NCBI GenBank assembly: GCA_023253415.1
Contig: JALRGK010000041.1
Location: forward strand, 1-5,950
Source of the DNA: Rhodocyclaceae bacterium
GTDB taxonomy: Bacteria > Pseudomonadota > Gammaproteobacteria > Burkholderiales > Rhodocyclaceae
DNA length: 5,950 bases
Reading direction: 5' to 3'
Part shown: piece after piece, positions 5,444 through 5,950 of the stretch
Layout of the letters: the number at the start of each line of letters is the position of its first letter
Position numbering within the stretch: position 1 is the first letter of the stretch
Notes under the pieces: model-generated
Databases searched by the model: none
What the model was told of the DNA's origin: nothing
The model's input: the letters and a program-made list of their open reading frames with translations, nothing else
Made by a program: the position numbers and the translations under genes

Positions 5444-5950
5444 TTCCACATGATTGATGTGGGCGGGAAAGCGCCCACGCATCGTACCGCTATCGCCGAA
5501 GGACGAATCCATGTTGGCGCTAGCGCTTTTACGCTGATCAGCCAACGCGCCTTGCCCAAGGGCGACGTGCTGGTTCTGGCTGAAATCGCCGGCATCCAGG
5601 GCGCAAAAACCGCCAGCCAGCTGATCCCGCTCTGTCATCCGATGGGGCTGGATCAGGTACAGATTCTGACCGAGCTTGAAGAGAATACGCATTCCATCCG
5701 TGTCGCATGCATCGCATCGACGCATGCCAAAACCGGCGTCGAGATGGAGGCATTGGCCGGCGTTAACGCTGCGCTGCTGACCATCTGGGATCTGACCAAA
5801 ATGGTCGAAGCCGATCTGATGATCGATGGCGTCCGCCTCCTGGCCAAAGTCGGTGGCAAATCAGGTTTATGGCTTAACCCCGCGGGCATACCGGAATGGG
5901 TTAAAGAGAAAGTAGCGCCGAAACCTGCGCAAACGCTTAAGGGCATCGCC
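5432..5950 (+). CDS. moaC: Cyclic pyranopterin monophosphate synthase MoaC, possibly fused to MoaB/MogA (open at window end)
   Basis: MoaC rearranges the MoaA product to cyclic pyranopterin monophosphate. From the ATG at 5432 the frame is open for 173 codons to the window edge. Family motifs are MIDVGGK (7-13), KGDV (43-46), IAGIQGAK (52-59), IPLCHP (65-70), TGVEMEAL (101-108), TIWDLTK (117-123) and LLAKVGGKSG (136-145). By alignment with E. coli MoaC the active-site set Lys-51, Lys-67, His-77, Glu-112, Glu-114, Asp-128, Lys-131 and Lys-147 is preserved here as Lys-43, Lys-59, His-69, Glu-104, Glu-106, Asp-120, Lys-123 and Lys-139. E. coli MoaC stops about nine residues after GGKSG; here 28 further residues follow without a stop, Pro- and Lys-rich and ending TLKGIA. 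This resembles the linker and start of a MoaB/MogA domain, as in known MoaC/MoaB bifunctional proteins. MoaC identity is very secure; the fusion is inference. An alternative start is the ATG at 5450. Confidence 0.93.
   Translation, partial: MNQGFHMIDVGGKAPTHRTAIAEGRIHVGASAFTLISQRALPKGDVLVLAEIAGIQGAKTASQLIPLCHPMGLDQVQILTELEENTHSIRVACIASTHAKTGVEMEALAGVNAALLTIWDLTKMVEADLMIDGVRLLAKVGGKSGLWLNPAGIPEWVKEKVAPKPAQTLKGIA

Noticed and set aside
1..5950. Mobile element, CRISPR, phage or defence system
   Set aside because: No transposase, integrase, repeat array, tRNA or target-site duplication was seen; all genes belong to one nitrate respiration and Moco theme.

Overview
The window is a nitrate-respiration and denitrification control locus from a proteobacterium. 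The NarX, NarL and MoaA sequences look gammaproteobacterial. The base composition is moderately GC-rich, and a chemolithoautotroph or denitrifier of the Halothiobacillus/Thioalkalivibrio kind is one possibility, but the sequence does not settle the genus.

Layout, left to right. (1) 1-143, minus strand: the N-terminal end of a NarK-type nitrate/nitrite transporter, running off the left edge. (2) 144-416: a divergent promoter region between narK and narXL, holding a 7-2-7 NarL-type operator at 243-258, a perfect 6-bp dyad at 213-230 and a pair of NarL-like heptamers at 365-381. (3) 417-2270 and 2281-2925: narX (nitrate/nitrite sensor histidine kinase) and narL (its response regulator), 10 bp apart and evidently one operon. 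(4) 2926-3022: a short spacer with a second 7-2-7 NarL-type operator at 2947-2962. (5) 3023-4273: nnrS, a multi-spanning membrane protein linked to nitric oxide tolerance. (6) 4274-4446: a spacer with a third 7-2-7 NarL-type operator at 4286-4301 and a weak -10-like element. (7) 4447-5427: moaA. (8) From 5432 to beyond the right edge: moaC, open at the window end. Its reading frame continues past the normal MoaC C-terminus, which suggests a MoaC-MoaB/MogA fusion.

The genes fit one physiology. NarX senses nitrate and nitrite and phosphorylates NarL. NarK exchanges nitrate and nitrite across the membrane. NnrS counters the nitric oxide made downstream. MoaA and MoaC make cyclic pyranopterin monophosphate, the first intermediate of the molybdenum cofactor that nitrate reductase needs. 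The most useful new observation is that each target unit here (narK/narXL, nnrS, moaAC) has its own near-consensus NarL 7-2-7 inverted repeat upstream. This predicts that the whole window is a compact NarXL regulon, including cofactor synthesis and NO tolerance. I saw no mobile elements, CRISPR arrays, tRNAs, rRNAs or convincing terminators, and nothing that looks like an unknown defence or mobile system.
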